DNA of 64,000 nucleotides from Plantactinospora endophytica (lineage in GTDB: Bacteria; Actinomycetota; Actinomycetes; Mycobacteriales; Micromonosporaceae): contig NZ_BONW01000022.1 of NCBI RefSeq assembly GCF_016862915.1, positions 124,001-188,000 on the forward strand. The letters are read 5' to 3'. This document shows, one piece after another, positions 38,395-47,517 of this stretch. Below the pieces are notes generated by a model. It saw only the letters and a program-made list of their open reading frames with translations, made no database searches and was not told the origin of the DNA. The translations under genes were made by a program, and so were the position numbers. Positions within the stretch are counted from its first letter, which is position 1. Every line of letters starts with the position of its first letter.

Positions 38395-39222
38395 TCAGCG
38401 GCGGACGCTGCGGACACCCTCGGCGAGTTCGGTGCTGAGGGTACCGAGCGCGGCCAGGCCGGCCGTCTCGTCGGCGGCCTCCAGCACGCAACGGATCAGC
38501 GCGCTGCCCACGATCACCCCGTCGGCGTACCTGCCGACCTCGGCGGCCTGTGCTCCGGTGCCGACGCCGAGGCCGACCCCGACGGGCAGCCCGCTGACCG
38601 CCCGGACCCGGCCGACCAGGGTCGGTGCCGCCTCCGACGTCTTCGTCCGGGCGCCGGTCACCCCCATCAGGGCGGTGGCGTAGACGAAGCCCCGGCAGTG
38701 CGCGACGGTCATCGCCAGCCGCCGGTCGGTCGACGAGGGCGCGACCAGGAACGTCCGGTCCAGCCCGTACGCGTCGGAGGCGGCCAGCCACTCACCGGCC
38801 TCCTCCGGAATCAGGTCCGGAGTGATCAGGCCGGTGCCGCCGGCGGCGGCCAGGTCCCGGGCGAAGGCGTCGACGCCGTAGCGCTCGATCGGGTTCCAGT
38901 AGGTCATGGTGACCACCGGGGCGCCGGTCGCGGCCACCGCCTCGATGATCCGCAACGTGTCGGCGACCCGTACGCCGCCGGCCAGGGCGATGTCGCTGGC
39001 CCGCTGGATCACCGGCCCGTCCATCACCGGGTCGGAGTACGGGATCTCGACCTCGATCACGTCGACCCCGGCGTCCACCATCGCCCGCATCGCGGCGATG
39101 CTGCCGGGCACGGTCGGGAAGCCGGCCGGCATGCAGCCGATCAGCAGTGCCCGCCCCTCGGCCTTCGCCTTCTCGAACGCGACCCCGATGCTCCGGTCGG
39201 CAGCCCCCGCTGTCTCGCTCAT
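38395..39222 (-). CDS. trpA: Tryptophan synthase alpha chain
   Basis: 275 residues from ATG 39222, which overlaps the trpB stop as TGATG (GTG 39225 is also possible). TrpA cleaves indole-3-glycerol phosphate to indole for TrpB. The catalytic Glu lies in VDVIEVEIPYSDPVMDGPVIQ together with the Asp of PYSDP. FLVAPSSTD, GVTGAR and GLPVGVGLGVGTGAQ are the phosphate-binding parts. Length is normal for the family. It is followed by 168 bases without a gene before lgt. Confidence 0.95.
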   Translation of the reverse strand: MSETAGAADRSIGVAFEKAKAEGRALLIGCMPAGFPTVPGSIAAMRAMVDAGVDVIEVEIPYSDPVMDGPVIQRASDIALAGGVRVADTLRIIEAVAATGAPVVTMTYWNPIERYGVDAFARDLAAAGGTGLITPDLIPEEAGEWLAASDAYGLDRTFLVAPSSTDRRLAMTVAHCRGFVYATALMGVTGARTKTSEAAPTLVGRVRAVSGLPVGVGLGVGTGAQAAEVGRYADGVIVGSALIRCVLEAADETAGLAALGTLSTELAEGVRSVRR

Positions 39223-40460
39223 CACCGCTCCCCGTCGAGGATTCCGAAGTATTCCCCGGCGGTGTGCACGTCCTTGTCACCCCGGCCGGAGAGGTTGACC
39301 ACGATGGTGGGTTCGCGCCCGAGTTCGGCGGCCAGCTCGGGGATGATCTTGAGTGTCCCGGCGAGCGCGTGCGCGCTCTCGATCGCCGGGATGATCCCCT
39401 CGGTCCGGCAGAGCAACTGGAACGCGTCCATCGCCTCCGCGTCGGTGACCGGCGAGTATCGGGCCCGGCCGATGTCGTTGAGCCAGGCGTGCTCGGGGCC
39501 GACCCCGGGATAGTCCAGCCCGGCCGAGATCGAGTGCGACTCGACGGTCTGGCCGTCCTCGTCCTGGAGCACGTAGGTGCGGGTGCCGTGCAACACCCCG
39601 GACGAGCCGCCGGTGATGCTGGAGGCGTGCCGGCCGGTCTCGATCCCGTCGCCGCCGGCCTCGAAGCCGTAGAGCCGGACGTCGGTGTCGGGAACGAAGG
39701 CGTGGAAGATGCCGAGCGCGTTGGAGCCGCCGCCGACGCAGGCGGTGACGGCGTCCGGCAACGCGCCGGTGGCGTCCAGGCACTGCTGCCGGGCCTCCAC
39801 CCCGATGCCCCGGACGAACTCCCGGACCATCTCCGGGAACGGGGCCGGGCCGGCGGTGGTGCCGATGATGTAGTGCGTCCGGTCCACGTTGGCGACCCAG
39901 TCCCGCAGCGCCTCGTTCAAGGCGTCCTTGAGGGTGCGGGAGCCGGAGGTGACCGGTACGACGGTGGCGCCGAGCATCCGCATCCGGGCCACGTTCAGCG
40001 CCTGCCGCGCGGTGTCCACCTCGCCCATGTAGACCACGCACTCGAGGTCGAGGTAGGCGGCGGCGGTCGCGCTGGCCACGCCGTGCTGACCGGCACCGGT
40101 CTCGGCGATCACCCGGGGCTTGCCCATCCGCTTGGTCAGCAGCGCCTGGCCGAGTACGTTGCGGACCTTGTGCGCGCCGGTGTGGTTCAGGTCCTCCCGC
40201 TTGAGCAGGATCCGCGCCCCGACCCGGGCGGAGAGTCGCTCGGCCGGGTAGAGCCGGGACGGGGTGTTGGCGTACTCGGACATCATCCGGGCGAGGTCGG
40301 ACTGGAAGGACTCGTCGGAGAGCGCCTTCCGGTACGCCGCGTCCAGCTCGTCCAATGCCGCCACCAGGGCCTCGGGAACGAACCGGCCGCCGTACGGGCC
40401 GAAGTGGCCGGCACCGTCCGGCATCTGGGCGGAGCTGTCCGGCAGGGTGGGGGCGCTCAT
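39222..40460 (-). CDS. trpB: Tryptophan synthase beta chain
   Basis: 412 residues from ATG 40460, overlapping the stop of the micro-ORF upstream (ATGA). PLP-dependent condensation of indole with serine. [13 protein letters not shown] carries the PLP lysine. [24 protein letters not shown] (phosphate loop) and [12 protein letters not shown] are all present. The protein opens [16 protein letters not shown], as in TrpB1 enzymes that pair with TrpA. Its coupling to trpA by overlapping codons fits the 1:1 complex. Confidence 0.96.
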   Translation of the reverse strand: MSAPTLPDSSAQMPDGAGHFGPYGGRFVPEALVAALDELDAAYRKALSDESFQSDLARMMSEYANTPSRLYPAERLSARVGARILLKREDLNHTGAHKVRNVLGQALLTKRMGKPRVIAETGAGQHGVASATAAAYLDLECVVYMGEVDTARQALNVARMRMLGATVVPVTSGSRTLKDALNEALRDWVANVDRTHYIIGTTAGPAPFPEMVREFVRGIGVEARQQCLDATGALPDAVTACVGGGSNALGIFHAFVPDTDVRLYGFEAGGDGIETGRHASSITGGSSGVLHGTRTYVLQDEDGQTVESHSISAGLDYPGVGPEHAWLNDIGRARYSPVTDAEAMDAFQLLCRTEGIIPAIESAHALAGTLKIIPELAAELGREPTIVVNLSGRGDKDVHTAGEYFGILDGER

Positions 40461-40543
40461 GCCGTGCTCCCACCGACGCGGAACTGCGGGGCTCGCGACA
40501 TCGGCTCACTCCTCGCGCTCGTCGGAACGGCCGGGTGGCTCAT
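40457..40543 (-). CDS. 28-codon ORF bridging trpC and trpB
   Basis: ATG 40543 overlaps the trpC stop as ATGA, and its TGA (40457-40459) overlaps the trpB start as ATGA. This makes a gapless trpC / micro-ORF / trpB chain. The product begins [15 protein letters not shown] and ends GGSTA; it has no Trp and no recognisable motif. In Streptomyces coelicolor a small gene (trpM, also called trpX) sits at the same position between trpC and trpB and modulates Trp metabolism. Whether this one is related is not shown. It may act simply as a translational relay. GAGGAG inside it could serve trpB. Confidence 0.5.
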   Translation of the reverse strand: MSHPAVPTSARSEPMSRAPQFRVGGSTA

Positions 40544-41403
40544 CGGACCGGCCGGGGGGTGGCGGGGTGGTTGCCGGCGTTGACCAGCTCGGCCACCGCC
40601 TCCCGGGGACTCTTCTGGGTGACCAGCCCCTCGCCGACGAGTACGGCGTCGGCGCCGGCGGAGGCGTACCGGATCAGGTCGTGCGGGCCGCGTACCCCGG
40701 ACTCGGCGATCTTGACCACCTTGTTCGGCAGGCCGGGGGCGATCCGTTCGAAGACCGACCGGTCGACCTCCAGGGTGCGCAGGTTGCGGGCGTTCACCCC
40801 GATCACCCGGGCACCGGCCTCCAGGGCGCGGTCCGCCTCCTCCTCGTCGTGCACCTCGACCAGTGCGGTCATGCCCAGCGACTCGATCCGCTCCAGCAGG
40901 CCGACCAGCACGTTCTGTTCGAGTGCGGCGACGATCAGCAGGACCAGGTCGGCGCCGTGCGCCCGGGCCTCGTGCACCTGGTAGCTGGAGACGACGAAGT
41001 CCTTGCGCAGCACGGGGATGTCCACCGCGCTCCGGACCGCCGCCAGGTCGTCCAGCGAGCCGCCGAACCACCGCCCCTCGGTGAGTACGCTGATGCAGCG
41101 TGCCCCACCGGCGGCGTATTCACCGGCCAGGTCGGCCGGGTCGGCGATCTCGGCGAGCTGCCCCTTGGACGGCGAGGAGCGCTTCACCTCGGCGATCACC
41201 CCGACGCCCGGGCGGCGCAGTGCCGCGTACGCGTCCCGGGGTGGTGCGGCTGCCGCCGCGAGTTGCTTGATCTTCTCGAGCGAGACCTCTTCTTGCCGGC
41301 GTGCGACGTCCTCGCGGACTCCGGCGAGAATCTCGTCGAGCACGTTGGCGGACGGGGCCGATCCGGCTTCGTCCCCCGCGGCGTGCGGATGCTCAGCAGT
41401 CAC
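40540..41403 (-). CDS. trpC: Indole-3-glycerol phosphate synthase
   Basis: 287 residues from GTG 41403, which has GGAGAGGGGAG upstream. ATG 41430 is an alternative with a leaderless arrangement: TAGCAT followed by six bases and then ATG. The TIM barrel shows [17 protein letters not shown] (catalytic Lys and Glu), [41 protein letters not shown] and VAESGV-like [10 protein letters not shown]. It converts CdRP to indole-3-glycerol phosphate. The N-terminus is about 20 residues longer than usual. First gene of the trpC-B-A-lgt run. Confidence 0.95.
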   Translation of the reverse strand: MTAEHPHAAGDEAGSAPSANVLDEILAGVREDVARRQEEVSLEKIKQLAAAAAPPRDAYAALRRPGVGVIAEVKRSSPSKGQLAEIADPADLAGEYAAGGARCISVLTEGRWFGGSLDDLAAVRSAVDIPVLRKDFVVSSYQVHEARAHGADLVLLIVAALEQNVLVGLLERIESLGMTALVEVHDEEEADRALEAGARVIGVNARNLRTLEVDRSVFERIAPGLPNKVVKIAESGVRGPHDLIRYASAGADAVLVGEGLVTQKSPREAVAELVNAGNHPATPRPVR

Positions 41404-41701
41404 CAACGGACTCCCCTCTCCGGGTGTCATGGGCCGATGCTAGGCGTCGCCACGGGACGGGACGCCCTCGGGGGTATGGCGTGCTTCACGGAATGGGCTG
41501 CGGCATAATGCCCGGCCCGGTGAGGGAAATATCACGCTCCGCCATCGGCTGCCGGGGCGGCGCCGGTACGCCGGCTCCGACCTGCGGGAGCGCTGCCGAC
41601 CGCCTCCGCCGGGCGTCCGGAACGGTACGGCTGTGACGGAGGTCAAGGAAGTACCGTCGGCCGGCGAGGGTTGTCCCGGATGGTGAACGGGCCCGGGATG
41701 A

Positions 41702-41753
41702 ACGTTGATCCGGGGGTCACCCACCGGAAACACCGGGTGGGCACCATCAACGT
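41702..41753 (+). promoter_or_regulatory. Long imperfect hairpin in the leader of the downstream gene
   Basis: ACGTTGAT (41702-41709) pairs with ATCAACGT (41746-41753). Inside, GGTCACCCACCGG pairs imperfectly with CCGGGTGGGCACC around an AAACA loop. It lies 63 bases before ATG 41816. It could be a cis-acting RNA or a terminator. The rest of 41431-41815 is non-coding and must contain the trpC promoter. Confidence 0.4.
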
Positions 41754-41815
41754 CGGGCACACTGGTCGCGGGGCCGCCGCCGACCAGTCGGATCGATTTC
41801 CGTGCGGGGAAGACC

Positions 41816-42163
41816 ATGAGCGCTGCGAAGCCTGGCTCGACCATCGACCTGACCACCATCCCCCGGGCCGTACTCTCCGTCGCCGTCGGCGTGGTGCAGA
41901 GCGTGGAGCGGGCGATGATCGGCGACGCCCGGATCCGGACCGCCCGGGGCAACGCCTGGGAGGCGATCTGCGCCGACCGGGACCGGGCACTGCGGCGCGA
42001 CGAGATCCGCGCCCTGGTGGCAGCGCTCGCCGTCGCCCCGCCGCCGGCCCCGGAGGTCGGCCCCGGCACCACCAAGATCGCCCACGGCAGCGCCGAGGTC
42101 GGCCGCAGCACCACAGAGGTTGTCCGCCCCGGCACCGCCGACGCGCGGCAACCGGTCGGCTGA
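41816..42163 (+). CDS. Small hypothetical protein, lone + gene inside the trp cluster
   Basis: 115 residues from ATG 41816 with GGGGAAG seven bases upstream. Residues 1-75 are mixed helical (DLTTIPRAVLSVAVGVVQSVERAMIG, then NAWEAICADRDRALRRDEIRALV). The rest is a Pro/Thr/Gly tail. No Cys, no signal peptide, no known motif. It lies on the + strand between the minus-strand membrane protein gene and trpC and so splits the trp genes into two transcripts. A degenerate repeat array follows its stop. Function unknown. Confidence 0.6.
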   Translation: MSAAKPGSTIDLTTIPRAVLSVAVGVVQSVERAMIGDARIRTARGNAWEAICADRDRALRRDEIRALVAALAVAPPPAPEVGPGTTKIAHGSAEVGRSTTEVVRPGTADARQPVG

Positions 42164-42167
42164 CCTG

Positions 42168-42355
42168 TCGGGTCGTCAACCAACGGCCGGGTTGTCAACT
42201 CATCCGGCCGGGTTTCAACTCACCAGGCCAGGTCGTCGGCCAACGGTCGGTTCGTAAACTCGCCCGGTCGGGTTCTCAGCCGACCGTCGGGGCGTCGACT
42301 GATCCCGCCGATCGTCAACTGACCCTGTCGGGACGTCAGCCGGCCGTCGGATCCT
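42168..42355. repeat. Degenerate 19-21-bp repeat array
   Basis: About nine consecutive units of the type GGGTYGTCAACTSAYCCGGCC run from 42168 to the 3' end of the next minus-strand gene. They share GTCAAC/GTCGGC and GGCC/GGTC words. The array fills the gap between the convergent genes and enters the last codons of the membrane protein gene. Not coding; could be terminator-like or slippage-derived. Confidence 0.6.
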
Positions 42356-42941
42356 CGCCCCGGTCCAGCGCGTCCCAGGCGGCCGTCGTCCGCCGGCCGT
42401 CGAGCCGGCCGTCGGGGGCGAGCGCCGTTGTCTCCCGGCCCGCCGGCACCGGCCGGGACCGCTCGTAGCGGGCACCCATCACCGGCCATCCGCCGCCGCG
42501 CAGCGCCGTGAACCCGCCGGCCGCCCCGGCCAGCAGGCCGCCGAGCACACAGAGCAGCGGCCAGCCGGGACCCACCTCGTCGCCGGTGCCGAACCCGGCG
42601 TACCCGGCGCCGACCGCCACCCCGATGCCGCAGGCCGCCAGCAGCCCGCCGACCAGCCGGCGCCCGACCCCCCGGGTGCCGAGCACCGCTCCGGCGGCGG
42701 CCAACCCGACCAGGGCCAGCGCCGGCAGCCAGGGCAACAGGTCGCCGCCGGTCCGGGTGACCCGGTCCGGCGGCAGCGGCGCCGGACGGGCGGTCAACTC
42801 GACCGACCACGTCCGGGTCGCCGCGAAGACCGCCAGGCCGGCGCCGAGCAGGCAGCACAACACGGCGTACGTCAACTCCCGCCGACCCGCCGACCGTGCC
42901 GGGTCGACGGGCGACGGGCCGGGTGTGCCGTCGGTACTCAC
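42336..42941 (-). CDS. Tryptophan-biosynthesis-associated membrane protein
   Basis: 201 residues from GTG 42941, overlapping the trpE stop (GTGA). It has four membrane helices: ELTYAVLCCLLGAGLAVFAA, LLPWLPALALVGLAAAGAVLG, VGGLLAACGIGVAVGAGYA and WPLLCVLGGLLAGAAGGF. RTWSV after helix 1 is typical of the TIGR02234 family, found only beside trp genes in actinobacteria. Its role is unknown; transport of or response to Trp or anthranilate has been suggested by context only. The C-terminus is a hydrophilic tail carrying ARYERSR. Confidence 0.88.
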   Translation of the reverse strand: MSTDGTPGPSPVDPARSAGRRELTYAVLCCLLGAGLAVFAATRTWSVELTARPAPLPPDRVTRTGGDLLPWLPALALVGLAAAGAVLGTRGVGRRLVGGLLAACGIGVAVGAGYAGFGTGDEVGPGWPLLCVLGGLLAGAAGGFTALRGGGWPVMGARYERSRPVPAGRETTALAPDGRLDGRRTTAAWDALDRGEDPTAG

Positions 42942-44569
42942 CGGGCCGGCCGTAGTGTTTCGGCAGCCGCGATCGCGGCGAGTACGGCAGCCGCCTTGCT
43001 CCTGGTCTCCCGGTCCTCGGCGGCCGGGTCGGAGTCGGCGACGATCCCGGCACCGGCCTGCACGTACGCCCGCCCGCCCCGGATCAGCGCGGTCCGGATC
43101 GCGATCGCCATGTCCAGGTCGCCACCGAAGCCGAAGTAGCCGACCGTACCGCCGTACAGGCCGCGCCGGGTCGGCTCCAACTCCTCGATGATCTCCATCG
43201 CGCGTACCTTGGGTGCGCCGGAGAGCGTGCCGGCCGGAAAGGTGGCGGCCAGCGCGTCGAACGCGGTCTGGTCGTCGCGGAGTGTCCCGACCACGGTCGA
43301 GACGATGTGCATCACGTGGCTGTACCGCTCGATGGTGGCGAACTCCGGCACCTCGACCGTGCCCGGCCGGCAGACCCGGCCCAGGTCGTTGCGGCCGAGG
43401 TCGACCAGCATCACGTGCTCGGCCCGCTCCTTGGGGTCGGTGATCAGCTCGGCGGCCAGCCGACCGTCGTCGGCCGGGCTGCTGCCCCGGGGCCGGGTGC
43501 CGGCGATCGGGTGCAGCATCGCCCGGCGCTCGCCGTCGGCACCCGCGCTGACCTTGAGGTGCGCCTCCGGGGACGAGCCGACGATGTCGAAGTCGTCGAA
43601 CCGGAGCAGGTACATGTACGGGCTGGGGTTGGTGGCCCGAAGCACCCGGTAGACGTCCAGCGGGTCGGCCGGGGTCTCCCGCTCGAAGCGCTGGGCCAGC
43701 ACGATCTGGAAGCACTCGCCGGCCCGGATCGCCTCCTTCGCCTCCTCGACCGCCTTCGGGTACTCCCCCTCGGCGGTCCGGCTGAACACCTCGCCGGGAG
43801 ACGGCCGGTCGACGGTGGCGATCATCGGCGGGATCGGCCGGGACAGCGCGGTCGTCATCGCGTCCAGCCGGCCCACCGCCTGGTGGTACGCCGCCGTCAC
43901 CTGGGCCGCCCGCTCCGGGTCGTCTCCCGCCGTCCCGGCACCGGTGGCGCCCGCGTCGGCAGTCGACGCGTCCCCGTCGGCGTGCGTCGGTGCCGGCAGC
44001 AGGGCGTTCGCCACCAGGATGGCGGAGCCCTCGAAGTGGTCCAGCACGACCAGGTCGGTGGCGAGCATCATGCCCAGTTCGGGCAGCCGCAGGTCGTCCT
44101 CGGTCAGCGACGGCAGCCGCTCGAACCGGCGTACGACGTCGTAGCCGAGGTAGCCGACCATGCCGCCGAGCAGTGGTGGCAGGGAGTCCCGATCGGTGCC
44201 GAGCGGGCCGACGGCGGCCGGGCCGGTCAGCGCGGCCACGGTGGCCCGCAGCGCCGTCATCGGGTCGCCACCGGTCGGCAGGCCGGCGGGCGGGGTACCG
44301 AGCCAGTGCGCCTGGCCGCCCCGCTCGACCAGGGTGGCGCTGCTGCGTACCCCGACGAAGGAGTAGCGCGACCAGGCGATCCCGGCCGCGCCGGCACCCT
44401 GCTCCGCCGACTCCAACAGGAACGTCCCCGGCCCGCCGGCCAGTTTCCGGTAGACCCCCACCGGGGTCTCCCCGTCGGCGAGCAGCCGCCGGACCACCGG
44501 CACCACCCGCCTCGTGCGGGCCAGTTCACGGAAGGTCGCCTCGTCCGGACTCACCGCACCGGTCGTCAT
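42938..44569 (-). CDS. trpE: Anthranilate synthase component I
   Basis: 543 residues from ATG 44569; GGAG lies 11 bases upstream. Converts chorismate to anthranilate with ammonia from TrpG, which is not in this window. FLLESAEQG carries the LLES Trp-feedback motif. IAGTRPRG, LVDLGRNDLGRVC and FPAGTLSGAPKVRAMEIIEELE form the chorismate-binding catalytic region with its Mg-binding Glu residues. An Ala/Asp-rich insert (ADGDASTADAGATGAG) lies mid-protein. It follows hisI closely, so his and trp genes are probably cotranscribed. No leader peptide for attenuation is seen. Confidence 0.95.
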   Translation of the reverse strand: MTTGAVSPDEATFRELARTRRVVPVVRRLLADGETPVGVYRKLAGGPGTFLLESAEQGAGAAGIAWSRYSFVGVRSSATLVERGGQAHWLGTPPAGLPTGGDPMTALRATVAALTGPAAVGPLGTDRDSLPPLLGGMVGYLGYDVVRRFERLPSLTEDDLRLPELGMMLATDLVVLDHFEGSAILVANALLPAPTHADGDASTADAGATGAGTAGDDPERAAQVTAAYHQAVGRLDAMTTALSRPIPPMIATVDRPSPGEVFSRTAEGEYPKAVEEAKEAIRAGECFQIVLAQRFERETPADPLDVYRVLRATNPSPYMYLLRFDDFDIVGSSPEAHLKVSAGADGERRAMLHPIAGTRPRGSSPADDGRLAAELITDPKERAEHVMLVDLGRNDLGRVCRPGTVEVPEFATIERYSHVMHIVSTVVGTLRDDQTAFDALAATFPAGTLSGAPKVRAMEIIEELEPTRRGLYGGTVGYFGFGGDLDMAIAIRTALIRGGRAYVQAGAGIVADSDPAAEDRETRSKAAAVLAAIAAAETLRPAR

Positions 44570-44591
44570 CGGGTCACCGCTCCAGCTTCGG

Positions 44592-45038
44592 TCATGACGC
44601 CGGCCCGGCGGAGCCGGCACTGGCCCCGGTGACCGGCAGTTCGTCGGAGAAACAGGTCCAGCTTCCGGTGTGGCAGGCCACGCCCACCTGGTCGACGCTG
44701 ACCAGCACGGCGTCGCCGTCGCAGTCCAGCGCCACCGCCCGGACGTACTGGTGGTGCCCGGAGGTCTCGCCCTTGACCCAGTATTCCCGCCGGCTGCGCG
44801 ACCAGTAGGTGGCCCGGCCGGTGGTGAGGGTCCGGTGCAGCGCCTCGTCGTCCATCCAGGCGACCATCAGCACGTCGCCGGAGTCGTGCGCCCGGACCAC
44901 GGCGGCGACGAGTCCGTCGGGGGTGCGGCGCAGCCGCGCGGCGATCGCCGGATCGAGGGCCGTGGGCCGGGCGGGGCCGGCCGGATCGGGCCCGGGCGCG
45001 GTCGCCGGGGCGGCCGGGGAGAGATCGGGTACGGGCAT
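44592..45038 (-). CDS. hisI: Phosphoribosyl-AMP cyclohydrolase
   Basis: Read from the internal ATG 45038 (GGGAA just before it, in an AT-richer patch), the protein has 148 residues, close to actinobacterial HisI. It opens the purine ring of PR-AMP in histidine synthesis. Seen are [52 protein letters not shown] and [10 protein letters not shown]. The Asp and Cys residues of these motifs bind Mg and Zn. The frame is open upstream into a nucleotidyltransferase domain, so a fused form is also possible (see the overlapping entry). Just ahead of trpE on the same strand. Confidence 0.88.
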   Translation of the reverse strand: MPVPDLSPAAPATAPGPDPAGPARPTALDPAIAARLRRTPDGLVAAVVRAHDSGDVLMVAWMDDEALHRTLTTGRATYWSRSRREYWVKGETSGHHQYVRAVALDCDGDAVLVSVDQVGVACHTGSWTCFSDELPVTGASAGSAGPAS

Positions 45039-46211
45039 AGTTCCCGATTCTTTCGCACGCGGCACCGGTACCGTCGCCCCGTCCCCGCCTCCGCCCGCCG
45101 AAGTGGCCCGCGCCACGCCGCCGTCCGGCTCCTGCCTCCCACCGATCGCCCGGTCCAGCCCGCCACCGACCGCATGGTCGGGCCCGCCGCCGATCGTCGG
45201 CTCCTGGCCGCCGCCGGTCGCCCGATCCGGCCCGCCGCCGATCGTTGGCTCCCGCCTGCCGCTGGCCTCCGTCCCGACCCGCCGGTCGATCGGCTCGGCC
45301 GGCTCGGTTTCCCGGCCGATCGGCTCGGGGTCCCGGTCGATCGGCTCGGCGTCCCGGTCGGCGGGGCCGGCCGGCCGGGCGGCGGGGCGGGGCGGGGTGG
45401 ACGCCTCGGGCCGGTCGGGACGGGCGAGCTGGTCGACGTAGCGGTCCAGCCGACCGTCGTGCAGGGCGGTGGCGAGGTCGGCGCCGACCACCCCGGCGAG
45501 CTCGTCGGCGTACGGGCGGGCCAGCGCCACCGCCCCGGCCACCAGGCGGTGCGCGGCGGCGTGCAGCCGGGGCAGGGAGTCGGGGCGCAGCCCGAGGCAG
45601 GTGAGCATGTCGTCGCGGTAGCCGTCCGGCGCGACCGGCAGGTTCAGCGCGGCGGCCAGCGCGTCCCGCCGGCTGGCGACCGTGACCGCCCGGTTCGCCA
45701 GCCGGAGCACCGACGGGCAGCGCCGGGCCAGTTCGGCGGCGGCGAGCCGGGCGTCGTACTCGGCGCCGGCCGTGCACGCCCCGCCCACCTTGCCGAGCGC
45801 GGCGACCAGTTCCTCCAGATCCGGGTCGGCGGGACGCTGGCGGATCTCGGTCAGGTCGACGGACGAGCGCCAGGCGCCGTGTGCCCAGAGTAACCGTGCC
45901 GGTGCGACGACCGGCAGCCCGAAGGACCACTCGGCGGGCCGGTCGAGCCGGTCGAGCCAGGATCGGACGTCCCGTACCGCCACCGACAGGTGGGCGAGCC
46001 GGTCGCCGGCCTCCACCAGATAGGCCGGGTACGCGGCGTACGGGCCACCGCTGACCAGGACATCGATGTCCACGTCGCTGTACGCGGTGGCGGCGCCCCG
46101 GGCATAGCTGCCGCGCAGCAGCACCGCCACGACGGGCGGGCCGGGCATCCTGCGCAACCGGTCCGTCCAGTCGTCGAGGAACCCGAGTTGCAGTAACGGA
46201 CCGTGATCCAC
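44592..46211 (-). CDS. Nucleotidyltransferase-domain ORF reading in frame into hisI
   Basis: GTG 46211 opens a 539-residue frame with no stop before the end of hisI. Residues 20-130 are a minimal Pol-beta-type nucleotidyltransferase: [20 protein letters not shown] has the GS...DxD catalytic signature. Helices to about residue 270 follow and could be the substrate-binding part. Residues 270-390 are a Pro/Gly/Asp-rich linker with [13 protein letters not shown] and EPTIGGGPD repeats. HisI follows from residue 392. Either this is a real fusion, or two proteins share one frame with hisI initiating inside. Substrate unknown. The ribosome site at 46211 is weak. Confidence 0.6.
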   Translation of the reverse strand: MDHGPLLQLGFLDDWTDRLRRMPGPPVVAVLLRGSYARGAATAYSDVDIDVLVSGGPYAAYPAYLVEAGDRLAHLSVAVRDVRSWLDRLDRPAEWSFGLPVVAPARLLWAHGAWRSSVDLTEIRQRPADPDLEELVAALGKVGGACTAGAEYDARLAAAELARRCPSVLRLANRAVTVASRRDALAAALNLPVAPDGYRDDMLTCLGLRPDSLPRLHAAAHRLVAGAVALARPYADELAGVVGADLATALHDGRLDRYVDQLARPDRPEASTPPRPAARPAGPADRDAEPIDRDPEPIGRETEPAEPIDRRVGTEASGRREPTIGGGPDRATGGGQEPTIGGGPDHAVGGGLDRAIGGRQEPDGGVARATSAGGGGDGATVPVPRAKESGTMPVPDLSPAAPATAPGPDPAGPARPTALDPAIAARLRRTPDGLVAAVVRAHDSGDVLMVAWMDDEALHRTLTTGRATYWSRSRREYWVKGETSGHHQYVRAVALDCDGDAVLVSVDQVGVACHTGSWTCFSDELPVTGASAGSAGPAS

Positions 46212-46289
46212 GGCGTCATCGTGCCGCAGGTCCGATCATGACGCAACGCCCGATCACGCGCTGCCTGGGCGTTTCATTCTCTTCATCCC

Positions 46290-47291
46290 TTATTTGCCGA
46301 GAAATCGCATTGATTGTTCCGGGTACCGTTCTCCGGCCGCCGCCCCGGGCGGCACCGCGGCCGAGAGTCGGGCCACCTGGTCGCCGGTCAGCCGCAGCTC
46401 CTCGGCGGCGGCGTTCTCCTCCAGATAGCGGACCCGCTTGGTGCCGGGAATCGGCAGGACGTCGTCGCCCTGGGCGAGCAGCCAGGCCAGCGCCGCCTGT
46501 GCCGGCGTACAGCCGATCTCGGCGGCCACCGCCCGGACCCGGTCGACCAGCTCCAGGTTGGCCGCCATGTTCTCCTCGGCGAACCGGGGTGCCCGGTTGC
46601 GGAAGTCCTCGGCGTCGAGCTGCTCCCGGCCGCTGATCGTGCCGGTCAGCAGCCCCCGGCCCACCGGCGAGTACGCCACCAGCGCCACGCCCAGGTCCCG
46701 GCAGGTCGCCAGCATCTCCCGTTCGACGTCCCGACTGAACAGCGAGTACTCCATCTGCACGGCGGCCACCGGATGTACGGCGTGCGCCGCCCGCAGGGTC
46801 GCCGGGCTCACCTCGGAGAGCCCGACGAACCGCACCTTGCCGTCGACCACGAGGTCGGCCATCGCTCCGACGGTCTCCTCGATCGGCGTCTCGGGATTGC
46901 GCCGGTGCAGGTAGTAGAGGTCGATGGTGTCGACGCCGAGCCGGGCCAGCGAGGCGTCGCAGGCTTCCCGGGCCCATGCCCCGCTGCTGTCGACGTACGC
47001 GCCGGGGGAGGCGGTGGTGTTGCCCTCGCCGCTGAACCGGTTGCCGAACTTGGTCGCCAGGAACACCTCGTCGCGGCGCTTGCGGACGACCGGGCCGAGC
47101 AGTTCCTCGTTGTGCCCCCGCCCGTACATGTCGGCGGTGTCCAGGTGGTTCACCCCGAGGTCGAGGGCGCGATGCAGGGTACGCACCGACTCCTCGTCGT
47201 CCCGGGTCCCGTACGCCATGCTCATCCCCATACAGCCGAGCCCGACCGCCGACACCTCCGGTCCGATGGCACCGACCCTGCGCTTGTGCAT
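46290..47291 (-). CDS. Aldo/keto reductase
   Basis: 333 residues from ATG 47291 (GGAGTGGAAG upstream); the longer open frame is not supported. NAD(P)H-dependent carbonyl reductase with a TIM barrel. [13 protein letters not shown] and [19 protein letters not shown] carry the tetrad Asp and Tyr, VFLATKFG the Lys and DLYYLHR the His. [16 protein letters not shown] holds the coenzyme-binding segment. Close to the AKR13/YghZ-like group (pyridoxal or aryl-aldehyde reductases). Its 3' end overlaps nothing. Substrate unknown. Confidence 0.92.
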   Translation of the reverse strand: MHKRRVGAIGPEVSAVGLGCMGMSMAYGTRDDEESVRTLHRALDLGVNHLDTADMYGRGHNEELLGPVVRKRRDEVFLATKFGNRFSGEGNTTASPGAYVDSSGAWAREACDASLARLGVDTIDLYYLHRRNPETPIEETVGAMADLVVDGKVRFVGLSEVSPATLRAAHAVHPVAAVQMEYSLFSRDVEREMLATCRDLGVALVAYSPVGRGLLTGTISGREQLDAEDFRNRAPRFAEENMAANLELVDRVRAVAAEIGCTPAQAALAWLLAQGDDVLPIPGTKRVRYLEENAAAEELRLTGDQVARLSAAVPPGAAAGERYPEQSMRFLGK

Positions 47292-47434
47292 CACTTCCAC
47301 TCCGTCCGCTGTCCGCTGTCCGCCGCCCGTCCCCCTGCCGTCCTGGGAACCCGGCGCCCACGTCGTCCCGGTACCCGGCCCATTGTCGCCGGAAAACCGA
47401 CAGCACCTCGAAGCCGCCGCATCCCGGTCGGCGA

Positions 47435-47503
47435 TTGTCAGCCGCCAAGATTTCAACTAGCGTTGATTTCAACAGTTGGTGAGTTCTTGAGTTGGTGAGT
47501 TCT
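47435..47503 (+). promoter_or_regulatory. Promoter with two pairs of 16-bp-spaced direct repeats before the ABC operon
   Basis: TTGTCA (47435-47440) and TAGCGT (47458-47463) are 17 bases apart, a good promoter. GATTTCAAC occurs at 47449 and 47465, and AGTTGGTGAGTTCT at 47474 and 47490. Both pairs have exactly 16-bp spacing and together cover the promoter and leader. They are probable binding sites for the TetR protein of the operon. Confidence 0.55.
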
Positions 47504-47517
47504 CGGAGGGAGGCTCC

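Noticed and set aside
41440-42198. Minus-strand frame opposite the small + gene in the trp cluster
   Set aside because: Arg/Ser/Pro-rich with no motif; the + strand gene has a good ribosome site and a helical protein.
42938-46211. Trp attenuator leader before trpE
   Set aside because: trpE follows hisI by 22 bases, and no short Trp-rich ORF or terminator/antiterminator pair is visible there.
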